Shown here: positions 42,357 through 50,940 of the stretch, piece after piece | Position numbering within the stretch: the first letter of the stretch is position 1 | Layout of the letters: each line of letters starts with the position of its first letter | Assembly (NCBI RefSeq): GCF_000820165.1 | Contig: NZ_CDDD01000087.1 | Location: forward strand, 62,001 to 126,000 | Direction of reading: 5' to 3' | Source: Aeromonas taiwanensis | Lineage (GTDB): Bacteria; Pseudomonadota; Gammaproteobacteria; Enterobacterales; Aeromonadaceae | DNA: 64,000 bases | The notes under the pieces: model-generated | Databases searched by the model: none | What the model was told of the DNA's origin: nothing | What the model saw: the letters and a program-made list of their open reading frames with translations, nothing else | Made by a program: the position numbers and the translations under genes

Positions 42357-42881
42357 ATGGACGTAAAGGCTCTCTTGATGGTTGTATGGGTTGGTGTGTG
42401 GGCAAACTGCTCGAGTGTTCATGCCGATGACAGCATCCTGGCTTTGCAACTGGGAACGCCGGCTGAAAGCGAGAAACTCGACATATTTACCGTCGATGTG
42501 AAATACCATCACATGTTTTGGCAATGGGGTGAGTCAGGCTGCCAGTTTGGCTTGGGGGGGCGTGGCGGCCTGCTGGATGTGGGTCATGAGGCTGGGGCCA
42601 GGCTGGGAGCCGGGGCGCGCGCCGAATGTCTATGGGGCAATTGGGTCGTATGGATGCCGTTTGAAGTGCTGTGGCTCAGCAAGTATGAGTTTGGGCATAG
42701 AGGAAATGGCTTCAAGGACTATGGAGGTCCTTTCCAGCTATCGACAGGGTTGGGAGTGGGTTACGTCTTTCATCAGAACTGGATGATTGGCTACCAATAT
42801 GAGCACATGTCCAATGGCAAAATGTATGATTCCAATCCCTCGCTCGATAGTCATACCCTGCATATAGAGTACAGATTTTAG
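42357..42881 (+). CDS. pagL: PagL-like lipid A 3-O-deacylase (acyloxyacyl hydrolase family)
   Basis: 174 residues. A signal peptide ends near SSVHA, and the mature part is an eight-strand-type barrel ending in an aromatic residue (HIEYRF). The PagL catalytic region is visible as IGYQYEHMSNGKMYDSNPSLDSH, with the His-Ser pair in HMSN. PagL removes the 3-O-linked acyl chain of lipid A in the outer membrane, which lowers immune recognition. A strong ribosome site (AGGAGGGG) precedes the start. The gene is divergent from the capsule operon. Confidence 0.8.
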   Translation: MDVKALLMVVWVGVWANCSSVHADDSILALQLGTPAESEKLDIFTVDVKYHHMFWQWGESGCQFGLGGRGGLLDVGHEAGARLGAGARAECLWGNWVVWMPFEVLWLSKYEFGHRGNGFKDYGGPFQLSTGLGVGYVFHQNWMIGYQYEHMSNGKMYDSNPSLDSHTLHIEYRF

Positions 42882-42955
42882 CCTGTCAGGCCTCTAGGCA
42901 TGGTGCGGTATGGCGGCAGTGATTAGTCGTCATGCCGCCAATATGAAGCCCGTTT

Positions 42956-43597
42956 TTAGCGCCCCAGATACTCCCGATCGAAGAAGGTATTGACCCAGTG
43001 GGGGCGGTAGACGGCGAGCAGGGTCATGGTCATGCCGTTGAGCAGGGCCTCGGGAAAGAGCAGCAGCGGCCAGATGGAGAGGTAGTCGGCACTGATGATA
43101 TGCCAAGGGTAGGTGCCGCTCATCCCCATCAGCAGGGCGCTGGCGAGGATCTTGACCGAGATGCTGAGGGCCCCTCCGAGGAAGGCGGCCACGAACAGGT
43201 AGACAAAGAGGTGGCGGGGCAGCCAGGCCCAGGTCGCCAGAAACAGCAGCCAGCTGGTGGCCACCGGCAGGGCGACGCCGATCAGGGCCTGCCAGCCGAT
43301 GTCCGCGAGTTCGGTGACATCGAAGGCTGAGAGGATCAGCAGGGTGAGGCAGGGGGCGAGCAGGGCGAGGCGCCAGCCCAGCAGCAGGGTCAGGCTGGTG
43401 AGGCCGAGAAAGTGGATCTCCAGCCCCTCGTGCAGCCCGGCCCGCAGGGTCCAGAGCGGTACCAGGACGATGGCGCTTCCCAGGCAGAGGTGCTGGTAGA
43501 GCGGGTTGGCGTGGAGGGTGCGCAGCAGGGAGGCACTCAGGCTGAAGGCGAGCAGCACCAGCCAGAGCAGGAGGGCGGCGACTTGTCCTTCACTCAT
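42956..43597 (-). CDS. CbiM-like energy-coupling-factor permease family membrane protein
   Basis: 213 residues, nearly all hydrophobic, with six to seven membrane spans. The segment GLEIHFLGLTSLTLLLGWRLALLAPCL resembles the CbiM/NikM-type substrate component of energy-coupling-factor transporters. No cbiN, cbiQ or cbiO genes are adjacent, so it stands alone. Substrate is unknown, and cobalt or nickel would be only a guess. Confidence 0.6.
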   Translation of the reverse strand: MSEGQVAALLLWLVLLAFSLSASLLRTLHANPLYQHLCLGSAIVLVPLWTLRAGLHEGLEIHFLGLTSLTLLLGWRLALLAPCLTLLILSAFDVTELADIGWQALIGVALPVATSWLLFLATWAWLPRHLFVYLFVAAFLGGALSISVKILASALLMGMSGTYPWHIISADYLSIWPLLLFPEALLNGMTMTLLAVYRPHWVNTFFDREYLGR

Positions 43598-43657
43598 GAC
43601 CTGTTCCCTCGGGTGTCGCTGTCAGTGATGACGCCGTGGCGGGCGCCTGCGGCGCAA

Positions 43658-43689
43658 TGCAAAGAGGCCGCCCTGTGCCGGGCGGCCTC
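43658..43689 (-). terminator. Terminator downstream of pflA
   Basis: A 10-bp stem GAGGCCGCCC/GGGCGGCCTC. On the minus strand it is followed by TTTGCATT. It begins within a few bases of the pflA stop. Confidence 0.75.
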
Positions 43690-43694
43690 CTGTC

Positions 43695-44537
43695 TCAATA
43701 CTTCACGTTGGGGTGATACTTGCCGAGGATGCCCTGGATCCTGTCCATGGTCTCCTTGCTGGGGGGCTTGATGCCGACCAGATCGTAAGTGTCTCCCAGC
43801 ACGTCCCACTTGTGTTTGCCGAGCTCGTGGTAGGGCAGCAGTTCCACCTTCTCGACGCACTCCCCCAGCTCGGCGATGAACTGGCCGAGCCCTTCGGCAC
43901 TCTCGTCATCGTCGGACCAGGTGGGCACCACCACGTAGCGGATCCACATGGTCTGGCCGCGGGACGCCAGATAACGGGCGAATTCCAGGGTGTACTTGTT
44001 GCTGACGTGGGTAAGCGGAATGTGCTTCTCGTCGTTGATCTGCTTGATGTCGAGCAGCACCAGATCGGTGTTGTCGAGCACCCGATCGAGCAGCTCGTCG
44101 TAGTGACGCACGAAGCCGTTGGTGTCCAGGCAGGTGTGGATCCCTTGTGCCTTGCAGGCGGCGAACAGCTCGGCGATGAAACCTTGCTGCAGCATGGCTT
44201 CTCCCCCGGAGGCGGTGACGCCGCCGCCCGAAGCATTCATGAAGTGGCGATAGCTGGTGAGGTCCTTCATCAGCTCGGGCACGGTGACCTCGCGGCCACC
44301 CTGGGTGTCCCAGGTGTCCCGGTTGTGGCAGTACTTGCAGCGCATCAGGCAGCCCTGCATGAAGACGATGAAGCGGATGCCGGGGCCGTCGACGGTGCCG
44401 CAGGTCTCGACGGAGTGGATCCGGCCAATGACGTCGGTGCTGCTGGTGTCGCTGGCTTCAACGGCGGCGATCTGCCGCGAGCCCTGGTCGGCAGGCCCCT
44501 TGGGTTCAACGGCAGGGATCCGGTTAATGACTGACAT
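43695..44537 (-). CDS. pflA: Pyruvate formate-lyase 1-activating enzyme PflA, with N-terminal extension
   Basis: 280 residues from the ATG at 44537, which has GGAG six bases upstream. The radical-SAM cluster motif is CLMRCKYC (Cys63, Cys67, Cys70), followed by [11 protein letters not shown], the [14 protein letters not shown] substrate-binding region and [12 protein letters not shown]. It uses S-adenosylmethionine and an Fe-S cluster to put the glycyl radical on PflB. E. coli PflA is 246 residues. The extra 34 residues at the N-terminus contain [11 protein letters not shown], which looks like a degenerate copy of [11 protein letters not shown] further on. No pflB is adjacent here. Confidence 0.92.
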   Translation of the reverse strand: MSVINRIPAVEPKGPADQGSRQIAAVEASDTSSTDVIGRIHSVETCGTVDGPGIRFIVFMQGCLMRCKYCHNRDTWDTQGGREVTVPELMKDLTSYRHFMNASGGGVTASGGEAMLQQGFIAELFAACKAQGIHTCLDTNGFVRHYDELLDRVLDNTDLVLLDIKQINDEKHIPLTHVSNKYTLEFARYLASRGQTMWIRYVVVPTWSDDDESAEGLGQFIAELGECVEKVELLPYHELGKHKWDVLGDTYDLVGIKPPSKETMDRIQGILGKYHPNVKY

Positions 44538-44612
44538 AGACGACTCCAATGGTTCGGACAAGGTTCGAGCGGTCGTTATTTTATGACAAAAAGCCCTATA
44601 AATCCTACATGT

Positions 44613-47552
44613 TTAGCCTGAGACGGCAGTACTCAGCAGGCTCTCCAGCGCCTTGACGGGGAGTGGCCGGCTTGTGAGGAAGCCTTGATAATGCTGGCAC
44701 CCCAGAGTTTTGAGCACGGCCAGCTGTTCTTCTTCCTCTACCCCCTCCGCGGTGACGGTGAAGCGAAATACCCGGGCGAGATCCAGGATGGCCTTGACGA
44801 TGGCCTTGTCCTGCTCGCTGTGCACCAGCGTCTGGATGAAGCTCCTATCCAGTTTGACCTCGTCGGCGGGCAGATCGCGCAGATAGGCGAGGGAAGAATA
44901 GCCTGTGCCGAAGTCGTCGATGGAGATGAGCAGGCCGATGGCCTTGAGCTGGCGGATCCTGGCGATGCTCTCCAGCCGGTTTTCCAGCACCACGGACTCG
45001 GTGATCTCCAGCAGCAGGCGCGACGGGGGCACGCCGGTGTCCCGCAGTATGTACTCCACCTGTTGCACGAAGCCGGCGGTGTGGAACTGGCGGGCGCTGA
45101 CGTTGACCGACAGGTGGGGAATGATGAGGCCGTTGTTGAGCCAGTAGCTGTACTGGGCACAGGCGGTCTTTATCACCCAGTAGCCAATTTCCTGGATCAG
45201 GGTGGTCTCTTCTGCGATGGGGATGAACTCGCCGGGAGGGACCATGGTGCCGTCGGCCTTCTGCCAGCGCAGCAGGGCCTCCACCCCGGAGAGGCTGCCA
45301 TTGTCGACCCTGTACTGGGGCTGGTAGTGCAGCACCAGCTCGTTGTTGCGCAGGGCATCGCGCAACTGGTTGTTGAGGGCCAGCTTGCTCTTCTCCCTCT
45401 CTGCCATGGCCTCGCTGAAGAAGATGTGGTTACCCTGGCCGGCGCGCTTGGCCATGTGTACCGCCGTATCGGCCTGCTGCATCAGGGCCAGATGATCCTT
45501 GTCCTCATCGCTGAACAGGCTGATCCCCACGGAGGCGCTGCAGTGCAGTTTGTGCTCGCCGATGTCGAAGGGGGCACGGAAGAGCCCCATCAGCTCCCGG
45601 GCGAAATGCTCCGCCAGGATCTTGGCGGTAACATAGCCCTGGCCGAGCGCCGTGAAAAGAAGGGCAAACTCGTCCCCCGAGGTGCGGGCCAGCACCAGGT
45701 TCTCCTGGGGCAGGGACTTGAGGCGCACCACCACGGCCTGGAGCAGCAGGTCGCCGCTGGCATGGCCGAGGGAGTCGTTGATCGACTTGAAGTTGTCCAG
45801 ATCCAGCAGCAGCAGGGCCCCCCACTGACCGTTCGGGGCCTGCAGGGTGCGCTGCATGATGTCGTTCAGGCTGCGCCTGTTGTAGAGATCGCACAGGTCG
45901 TCGTAATAGGCGAGGCGCTCGATGTGACGGGCCGCCTCCTTCTCCTGGGTGATGTCGTGGAAGCTGCAGACGAAGTGGCTGAACTCCTCTGCCTCATCCC
46001 TGACACCGCTCACCATGAGCCGTACCGGGAAGAGACGACCCTCCTTGTGCAGGCACTGTTCCTCTCCCAGCCAGTATCCCTGGCGGTTGACGGCGGTGAT
46101 CACGTCCTCTTTCAGGCTGTCGCCATAGTAGGTGGGTCTCAGGGCCTCGATGTGCTGGCCGATCATCTCCTCGCCCACGAAGCCGGTGATGCGGCTGAAG
46201 GAAGCGTTGACCTTGAGGATGATGCCACCGTGATCCATCACCAGCAGGCCATCGTGGGTATTGAAGGCCACCTCGGCCAGGCGCAGGGCGTCATCGTTGA
46301 CAAGGCGCCCTAGCTCGACGGCGGCCCGTTCACGCTGTTCGTAGAGGGCGTCGAGCAGGGGCATGGGGTCGGCCAGAGGCCCGCCAAGCAACAGGGTAAG
46401 CTGGCCCAGGGGGACACCGTTAGGGCCAGGCAGCGGAATGCCGAGGTAGGCTTTGGCATTGAGGGCCAGCAACTGGCCGGCCTGGGGGTAGCGCAGGGCG
46501 AGATCTTCCACATAGAGGCTCTGGCCGTGCTGGAAGATCTCCTGGCCCGGGCCAAATTCCATGCGCATGGCCTTGAAAGTGGAGAAGCTGTCTCCATCCA
46601 GCACGCAGCGAGGAATGAACCAGAGATCCTGGCCGCGGGGCTGGAACTCACCGATCCAGCCGAGGGGGGCCCCACAGGCTTGCATGGCCCAGCGAAGCAG
46701 GGTGCGGCAGTAGTCATTGCCGGTCTTGCCAGCCAGGTCGGCGGGAGGGGCCATGGAGGGGGACTCCGCCTCCACGGGTTCCGGTTGCCAGTGACCCAGC
46801 AACTGGGCGCACTGGCGCACCAGCTGCAGGGCCTCGTCGCCGATCAGGGTGCTCTCGGCATATTCGAGGCTGAGCACGCCGATGAGTTTCTCCTGCTCCA
46901 GCAGGGCACCGTCCAGGCGGGAGCAGACGTTGGCATCGGACAGGTAATAGTGCTGGCTCAGCATGGGCTGGTGGGCCGCCTCCGAGAAGCTCAGGGCGCC
47001 CCGGGTACGCAGGGCCCGGATATAGCGACTGTCGCCACGAATGGCGCCGAGGGACTCGACATTCAGGGTGAAGACGGGGGTCAGCTGTTCGCTGCCAAGA
47101 GGCCCGTTGGCCTGGTAGTGCCAGAGGATCAGGCGATCTGCCCCCAGCGCCTCCTTGAGGCTCTCCAGCATGGCGGCGTACTGCTGCTGGCTGGCCATCT
47201 GGCTCAGGCGAGGCAGTTGCAGCGACAGGCTGGCCGCGTTCTCCTGAGACTGGGTCTGGAGACAGATGAGCCAGAAGGCGTCCTGCTCGCGGGAGAGGGA
47301 GATGTGCCACTGCTGGGAGGCGAAACGCAGCAGGAGCTTGCCCCCCTTGCCGCTGGCGAGCCGTTGCTCGATGGGTTGGCGCAGGGCGTCAGGCAACTGG
47401 GCAGGCCAGGCACTGCGGGGCTCATCGAGCCAGTGAAGCGGCGTCTGCATCACATCGGTCAGGGCAACCAGCCGTTGACTACGGGTATCCAGGCGAAAGA
47501 ACAGCGGGGCCTGGCTGGCGGTCGGAAGATGACTGAGCGCGGTAGACGACAT
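44613..47552 (-). CDS. Cyclic-di-GMP signalling protein, GAF-GAF-PAS-GGDEF-EAL
   Basis: 979 residues, no membrane span, so cytoplasmic. Two GAF-like regions (about 120-260 and 285-415) precede a PAS domain (about 425-540), a GGDEF domain (about 555-715) and an EAL domain (about 725-975). The cyclase motif is TSGDEF, with Ser replacing the first Gly, and no RxxD inhibitory site is seen upstream. The EAL domain looks complete, with VEALLRW, SVNVSARQF, LLLEITES, ISIDDFGTGYSSL, EVKLDRSFI and TAEGVE. It therefore probably degrades c-di-GMP, with the GGDEF part either weakly active or regulatory. It is divergent from the CoA-disulfide reductase gene. Confidence 0.9.
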   Translation of the reverse strand: MSSTALSHLPTASQAPLFFRLDTRSQRLVALTDVMQTPLHWLDEPRSAWPAQLPDALRQPIEQRLASGKGGKLLLRFASQQWHISLSREQDAFWLICLQTQSQENAASLSLQLPRLSQMASQQQYAAMLESLKEALGADRLILWHYQANGPLGSEQLTPVFTLNVESLGAIRGDSRYIRALRTRGALSFSEAAHQPMLSQHYYLSDANVCSRLDGALLEQEKLIGVLSLEYAESTLIGDEALQLVRQCAQLLGHWQPEPVEAESPSMAPPADLAGKTGNDYCRTLLRWAMQACGAPLGWIGEFQPRGQDLWFIPRCVLDGDSFSTFKAMRMEFGPGQEIFQHGQSLYVEDLALRYPQAGQLLALNAKAYLGIPLPGPNGVPLGQLTLLLGGPLADPMPLLDALYEQRERAAVELGRLVNDDALRLAEVAFNTHDGLLVMDHGGIILKVNASFSRITGFVGEEMIGQHIEALRPTYYGDSLKEDVITAVNRQGYWLGEEQCLHKEGRLFPVRLMVSGVRDEAEEFSHFVCSFHDITQEKEAARHIERLAYYDDLCDLYNRRSLNDIMQRTLQAPNGQWGALLLLDLDNFKSINDSLGHASGDLLLQAVVVRLKSLPQENLVLARTSGDEFALLFTALGQGYVTAKILAEHFARELMGLFRAPFDIGEHKLHCSASVGISLFSDEDKDHLALMQQADTAVHMAKRAGQGNHIFFSEAMAEREKSKLALNNQLRDALRNNELVLHYQPQYRVDNGSLSGVEALLRWQKADGTMVPPGEFIPIAEETTLIQEIGYWVIKTACAQYSYWLNNGLIIPHLSVNVSARQFHTAGFVQQVEYILRDTGVPPSRLLLEITESVVLENRLESIARIRQLKAIGLLISIDDFGTGYSSLAYLRDLPADEVKLDRSFIQTLVHSEQDKAIVKAILDLARVFRFTVTAEGVEEEEQLAVLKTLGCQHYQGFLTSRPLPVKALESLLSTAVSG

Positions 47553-47632
47553 GAACGGACACTATCCTGTTGAGCAATTGCCGGAGGCCAAGAATACTGC
47601 AAAACCGTGGCAAACAAAATTTCATTGAAGTC

Positions 47633-47654
47633 TAAATTAGAAAGATCTAATTTA
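47633..47654. promoter_or_regulatory. Perfect 8-bp dyad upstream of the CoA-disulfide reductase gene
   Basis: TAAATTAG and CTAATTTA are separated by AAAGAT, 32 bases before the start codon. Its size and AT-rich character resemble operators of ArsR-type sulfur-sensing repressors. It lies in the 134-base region shared with the divergent GGDEF/EAL gene. Regulator identity is inference. Confidence 0.5.
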
Positions 47655-47686
47655 TTGTTCATTTCCAGTTGAGTGGAGTCTTGCAG

Positions 47687-49372
47687 ATGAAACGGATCCT
47701 GATCGTGGGCGGCGTGGCCGGGGGAGCATCGGCGGCTGCCAGAGCGCGGCGCTTGAATGAAGAGGCCGAGATAGTGGTGTTCGAGCGGGGGGAGTTCGTC
47801 AGCTTTGCCAACTGCGGCTTGCCCTATCACATCGGGGGGGACATTCCGGGCCGTGATGCCCTCTTGCTGCAGACACCGCAGAGCTTCAAGCGACGCTTCA
47901 ACGTCGATGTGCGGATCTTCCACGAGGTCATCGAGATAGACAAGGCAGGCAAGAATCTGCTGGTACGCAACCTGCAAAACGGGGAGGTGTTGCGCGAACC
48001 CTATGATGCCCTGTTGCTGAGCCCCGGTGCGACCCCCATTCGCCCGCCCTTCCCCGGCATCGACAGCCCGGGCGTGCATACCCTGCGCAACATCCCGGAC
48101 ATGGACCGCATCCTGGCGGCCCTTGAGCAGGGCAAGCCTCGCCACGTCACCGTGGTGGGGGGCGGTTTCATCGGCCTGGAGATGATGGAGGCCCTGCACC
48201 AGCGCAAGCTGGAAGTGACCCTGCTGGAGCTCTCCGATCAGGTGATGGCGCCTGTCGATAAAGAGATGGCCAACATGCTTCACGCCCGCATTCGCGAGGA
48301 GGGGGTGGATCTGCGCCTGCGTACCGGCCTCTCGGCCATCGAGAGCCTGGATGTGCTGGCGGACACCGCCGCCGTGACCGCCGAACGACGGGGTGGGCTT
48401 CGTCTGACCCTGAGCGATGGCACCCATCTCGACACCGGTCTGCTGATCCTCGCCATCGGGGTCAAACCCGAGACCCTGCTCGCCGTCCAGGCCGGACTGG
48501 AGCTGGGCCCGCGGGGCGGCATCAAGGTGGATGCGGGCATGCGCACCTCGGATCCCTTCATCTATGCGGTGGGGGATGCGGTGGAGGAGACCGACTTCGT
48601 GACCGGAGAATCCGTGCTCATTCCCCTGGCGGGCCCGGCCAACCGTCAGGGCCGCATCGCCGCCGACAACATGCTGGGGCGACGCGAAACCTACAAGAAG
48701 ACCCAGGGGACCGCCATCTGCAAGCTGTTCGATCTGGCGGTGGCGAGCACAGGTCTGAACGAGAAGCGGCTGGTGCAGCTGGGCTTGCCGTTCGAGAAGG
48801 CCTATGTCCACCCGGGCAGCCACGCCGGCTACTACCCCGGCGCCCACCCGGTCAGCCTCAAGCTGCTGTTTGCCCCGGATGGCAAGATTTACGGCGCCCA
48901 GGCCATCGGCAAGGACGGCGTCGACAAGCGCATCGACGTGCTGGCGGTGGCCCAGCGTGCCGGCCTCACCGTGTTCGATCTGCAGGATCTGGAGCTCACC
49001 TATGCACCGCCCTTTGGCTCGGCCAAGGACGTGATCAACATGGCGGGGTTCGTGGCGAGCAACCATCTGAAAGGAGATACCACCCTCTGCCACGCAGCCG
49101 AGGTGCAGGCCCGCCATCCTCATCAGGTGGTGCTGGATGTGCGCAACACCCCGGAGCTCGACAAGTTGGGCCGCATCCCGGGGGCGATGCATATCCCCCT
49201 CGACGAGCTGCGCGGCCGCCTCGATGAGCTGCCCAGGGACAAGGAGCTGCTCATCAGCTGCCAGGTGGGGCTGCGCGGCCACGTGGCCTGCCGGCTGCTG
49301 AGCCAGCACGGTTTCAAGGTGAAGAACCTCTCCGGCGGCTTCAAGACCTGGCAGATGGCGATCGCCGAATAG
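47687..49372 (+). CDS. CoA-disulfide/CoA-persulfide reductase with C-terminal rhodanese domain
   Basis: 561 residues from the ATG at 47687, with GGAG upstream. The FAD-binding start is RILIVGGVAGGASAAARARR. The redox-active Cys43 lies in SFANCGLPYHIGG. The NAD(P)H-binding motif is VTVVGGGFIGLEMMEAL, and GDAVEE is the second FAD contact. Residues about 460-561 are a rhodanese domain with the active Cys in LLISCQVGLRGHV. Such fused enzymes reduce CoA-disulfide, CoA-persulfide or polysulfide with NADH. It is monocistronic, ending in a terminator. Confidence 0.88.
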   Translation: MKRILIVGGVAGGASAAARARRLNEEAEIVVFERGEFVSFANCGLPYHIGGDIPGRDALLLQTPQSFKRRFNVDVRIFHEVIEIDKAGKNLLVRNLQNGEVLREPYDALLLSPGATPIRPPFPGIDSPGVHTLRNIPDMDRILAALEQGKPRHVTVVGGGFIGLEMMEALHQRKLEVTLLELSDQVMAPVDKEMANMLHARIREEGVDLRLRTGLSAIESLDVLADTAAVTAERRGGLRLTLSDGTHLDTGLLILAIGVKPETLLAVQAGLELGPRGGIKVDAGMRTSDPFIYAVGDAVEETDFVTGESVLIPLAGPANRQGRIAADNMLGRRETYKKTQGTAICKLFDLAVASTGLNEKRLVQLGLPFEKAYVHPGSHAGYYPGAHPVSLKLLFAPDGKIYGAQAIGKDGVDKRIDVLAVAQRAGLTVFDLQDLELTYAPPFGSAKDVINMAGFVASNHLKGDTTLCHAAEVQARHPHQVVLDVRNTPELDKLGRIPGAMHIPLDELRGRLDELPRDKELLISCQVGLRGHVACRLLSQHGFKVKNLSGGFKTWQMAIAE

Positions 49373-49403
49373 GGGAGGGCCATCGCTGGCCGCTCTCAAT
49401 GAC

Positions 49404-49440
49404 AAGGGGGCCACTCGACAGAGCGGCCCCTTGCTTTTCT
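49404..49440 (+). terminator. Terminator after the CoA-disulfide reductase gene
   Basis: Stem AAGGGGGCC/GGCCCCTT with one unpaired G and a 12-base loop, followed by GCTTTTCTTCTT. Confidence 0.75.
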
Positions 49441-49458
49441 TCTTCCAGGCGGGGAGGG

Positions 49459-49887
49459 TCAGTGGCCTCTGTTCTTCAGCTGCTTGCCGATATGTTGCTG
49501 CAGCACGGTCAGCATGCAGGCGCCGGAGAGACCTACCATCAGGGCACCGTTGACGGCTTCCAGCGGGCCAAGCAGCTTCCACTTGTCACTCATGACGATG
49601 TCCCCATACCCCAGGGTGGCGAAGTTGACACCGGAGTGGTAGATGGCCTCGTGTAGGGTGCTGAACTCCCCAAGCCAGAGGAAAAGCGCTCCCCAGACCC
49701 CGATCTGTGTCAGGTTGCCCAGCATCACCAGAGTGATGATGCCAAACAGGGCCAGTATGCCGGCCAGGGCCCCTTCCTGCTCCTTGAAGTGTTTGATATA
49801 GAAGCGAACACACCAGACGGAGACCAGGGATTGCAGCAGCATGTTGACCAGGATCACCGGGATGCCGACCATAAAAATGAGGAACAT
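49459..49887 (-). CDS. Two-TM potassium-channel-like protein
   Basis: 142 residues. Hydrophobic segments lie at about 1-28, 42-60 and 108-130. The pore loop carries the K+ selectivity filter TLGYGD (residues 91-96), preceded by YHSGVNFA. No ligand-binding (RCK) or voltage-sensor domain is present. It would be a simple tetrameric inner-membrane channel. The gene starts one base after the stop of the DUF2955 gene, so it is the last member of the five-gene operon. Confidence 0.8.
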   Translation of the reverse strand: MFLIFMVGIPVILVNMLLQSLVSVWCVRFYIKHFKEQEGALAGILALFGIITLVMLGNLTQIGVWGALFLWLGEFSTLHEAIYHSGVNFATLGYGDIVMSDKWKLLGPLEAVNGALMVGLSGACMLTVLQQHIGKQLKNRGH

Positions 49888-49888
49888 G

Positions 49889-50917
49889 TCACTCTCCTAA
49901 TTTGGCTTCTGCCAGGGGGCGGCCGACCGGCCACCACTGCTCCAGCAGCAAGATACACAACCAGCCGTAGCCGGCCACCAACAGATAGAGGCCGCACCGC
50001 ATGGCGGCCGCCATCCAGACATCCTTGCCGTTGGCGCTGTCCTCGATGGCCGGGCCAAACAGGATGAGTGCCGTGATCCAGGCGTTGCTCCAGAACGAGG
50101 GCGGGAAGCGGCTTGCCGCCAGCGGCACCAGACGTCGCGCCACCCAGAGCGTCATCAGCACCAGCATCAGCACCAGCATCAACAGGGACGGCCAGAGGCT
50201 GAGCCCCATCCAGAGTGCGAGCGCCAGCAGGGCCCCCATCAGGGTGGAGAGCACCAGCTCCTGACCCGCCAGTCTGGCATTGAGGGAGGTGCTCTGCTGG
50301 GCCAGGGCCACCGTCTTCATGACGGCAGGGATGTAGAACGCCGGATTGCCGAGTGCCAGCAGCCAGATCGGCAGCACGATGGCCACGGCGCGCAGGGCGA
50401 GCCGCTCGGGATGCTCGGGGGGCTGGTGGGCGGTTTTTTTCTGGGAGGCCGCCACCGGCATGGGGGGAAAGAGTGCATGCGCCATGCGGTTGACCAGGAC
50501 GCCCACCAGGATCCCCACCCCCATCATCTGGGCGATGGCGATGGCCAGTCGCTGCTCGATGAGACCGGCTATCGGGATCACCGTGATGGCCATGGTGAGC
50601 AGCATGGCGGCGGCGCCTTTGCCAGCCATCCCCTGTTGCATCAGCAGATAAAGCATCAGGGTGACGAGCAGAACGCTGGCCAGGGCGTAGTGGGTCAGCA
50701 GGGGCACCAGCAGCACCCCGGAGACCATGATCCCCAGCAGCAGGAGTCCGCCCAGGGCCCCCTTCTTGATACCGATCGGCTCGCCGGGCTGGCACAGCAC
50801 GACCCAGGCGATGATGACGCCGAGGTGGGGCATGGGCAGGCCCATGCCGTAACAGAGGCCTGCCGAGAGCCCGATGCCGGTGCCGATGCGCAGCACTGCC
50901 CGGTCGAGGTTATGCAT
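49889..50917 (-). CDS. DUF2955 inner-membrane protein (FUSC-like efflux component)
   Basis: 342 residues from the ATG at 50917, which has GGAG nine bases upstream. A start at 50944 would overlap the HlyD gene. Two clusters of membrane spans (about residues 10-150 and 180-335) are separated by a short soluble linker, as in the aromatic-acid exporter/FUSC superfamily. The N-terminus AVLRIGTGIGLSAGLCYGMGLPMPHLG is typical of DUF2955. Such proteins usually partner a HlyD-type adaptor, encoded here just upstream. Substrate is unknown. Confidence 0.78.
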   Translation of the reverse strand: MHNLDRAVLRIGTGIGLSAGLCYGMGLPMPHLGVIIAWVVLCQPGEPIGIKKGALGGLLLLGIMVSGVLLVPLLTHYALASVLLVTLMLYLLMQQGMAGKGAAAMLLTMAITVIPIAGLIEQRLAIAIAQMMGVGILVGVLVNRMAHALFPPMPVAASQKKTAHQPPEHPERLALRAVAIVLPIWLLALGNPAFYIPAVMKTVALAQQSTSLNARLAGQELVLSTLMGALLALALWMGLSLWPSLLMLVLMLVLMTLWVARRLVPLAASRFPPSFWSNAWITALILFGPAIEDSANGKDVWMAAAMRCGLYLLVAGYGWLCILLLEQWWPVGRPLAEAKLGE

Positions 50918-50940
50918 GGGACGGCTCCACGTCATGGACC

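Noticed and set aside
47459-49582. 707-codon minus-strand open frame opposite the CoA-disulfide reductase
   Set aside because: It crosses a recognised plus-strand gene and two intergenic regions and has no family resemblance.
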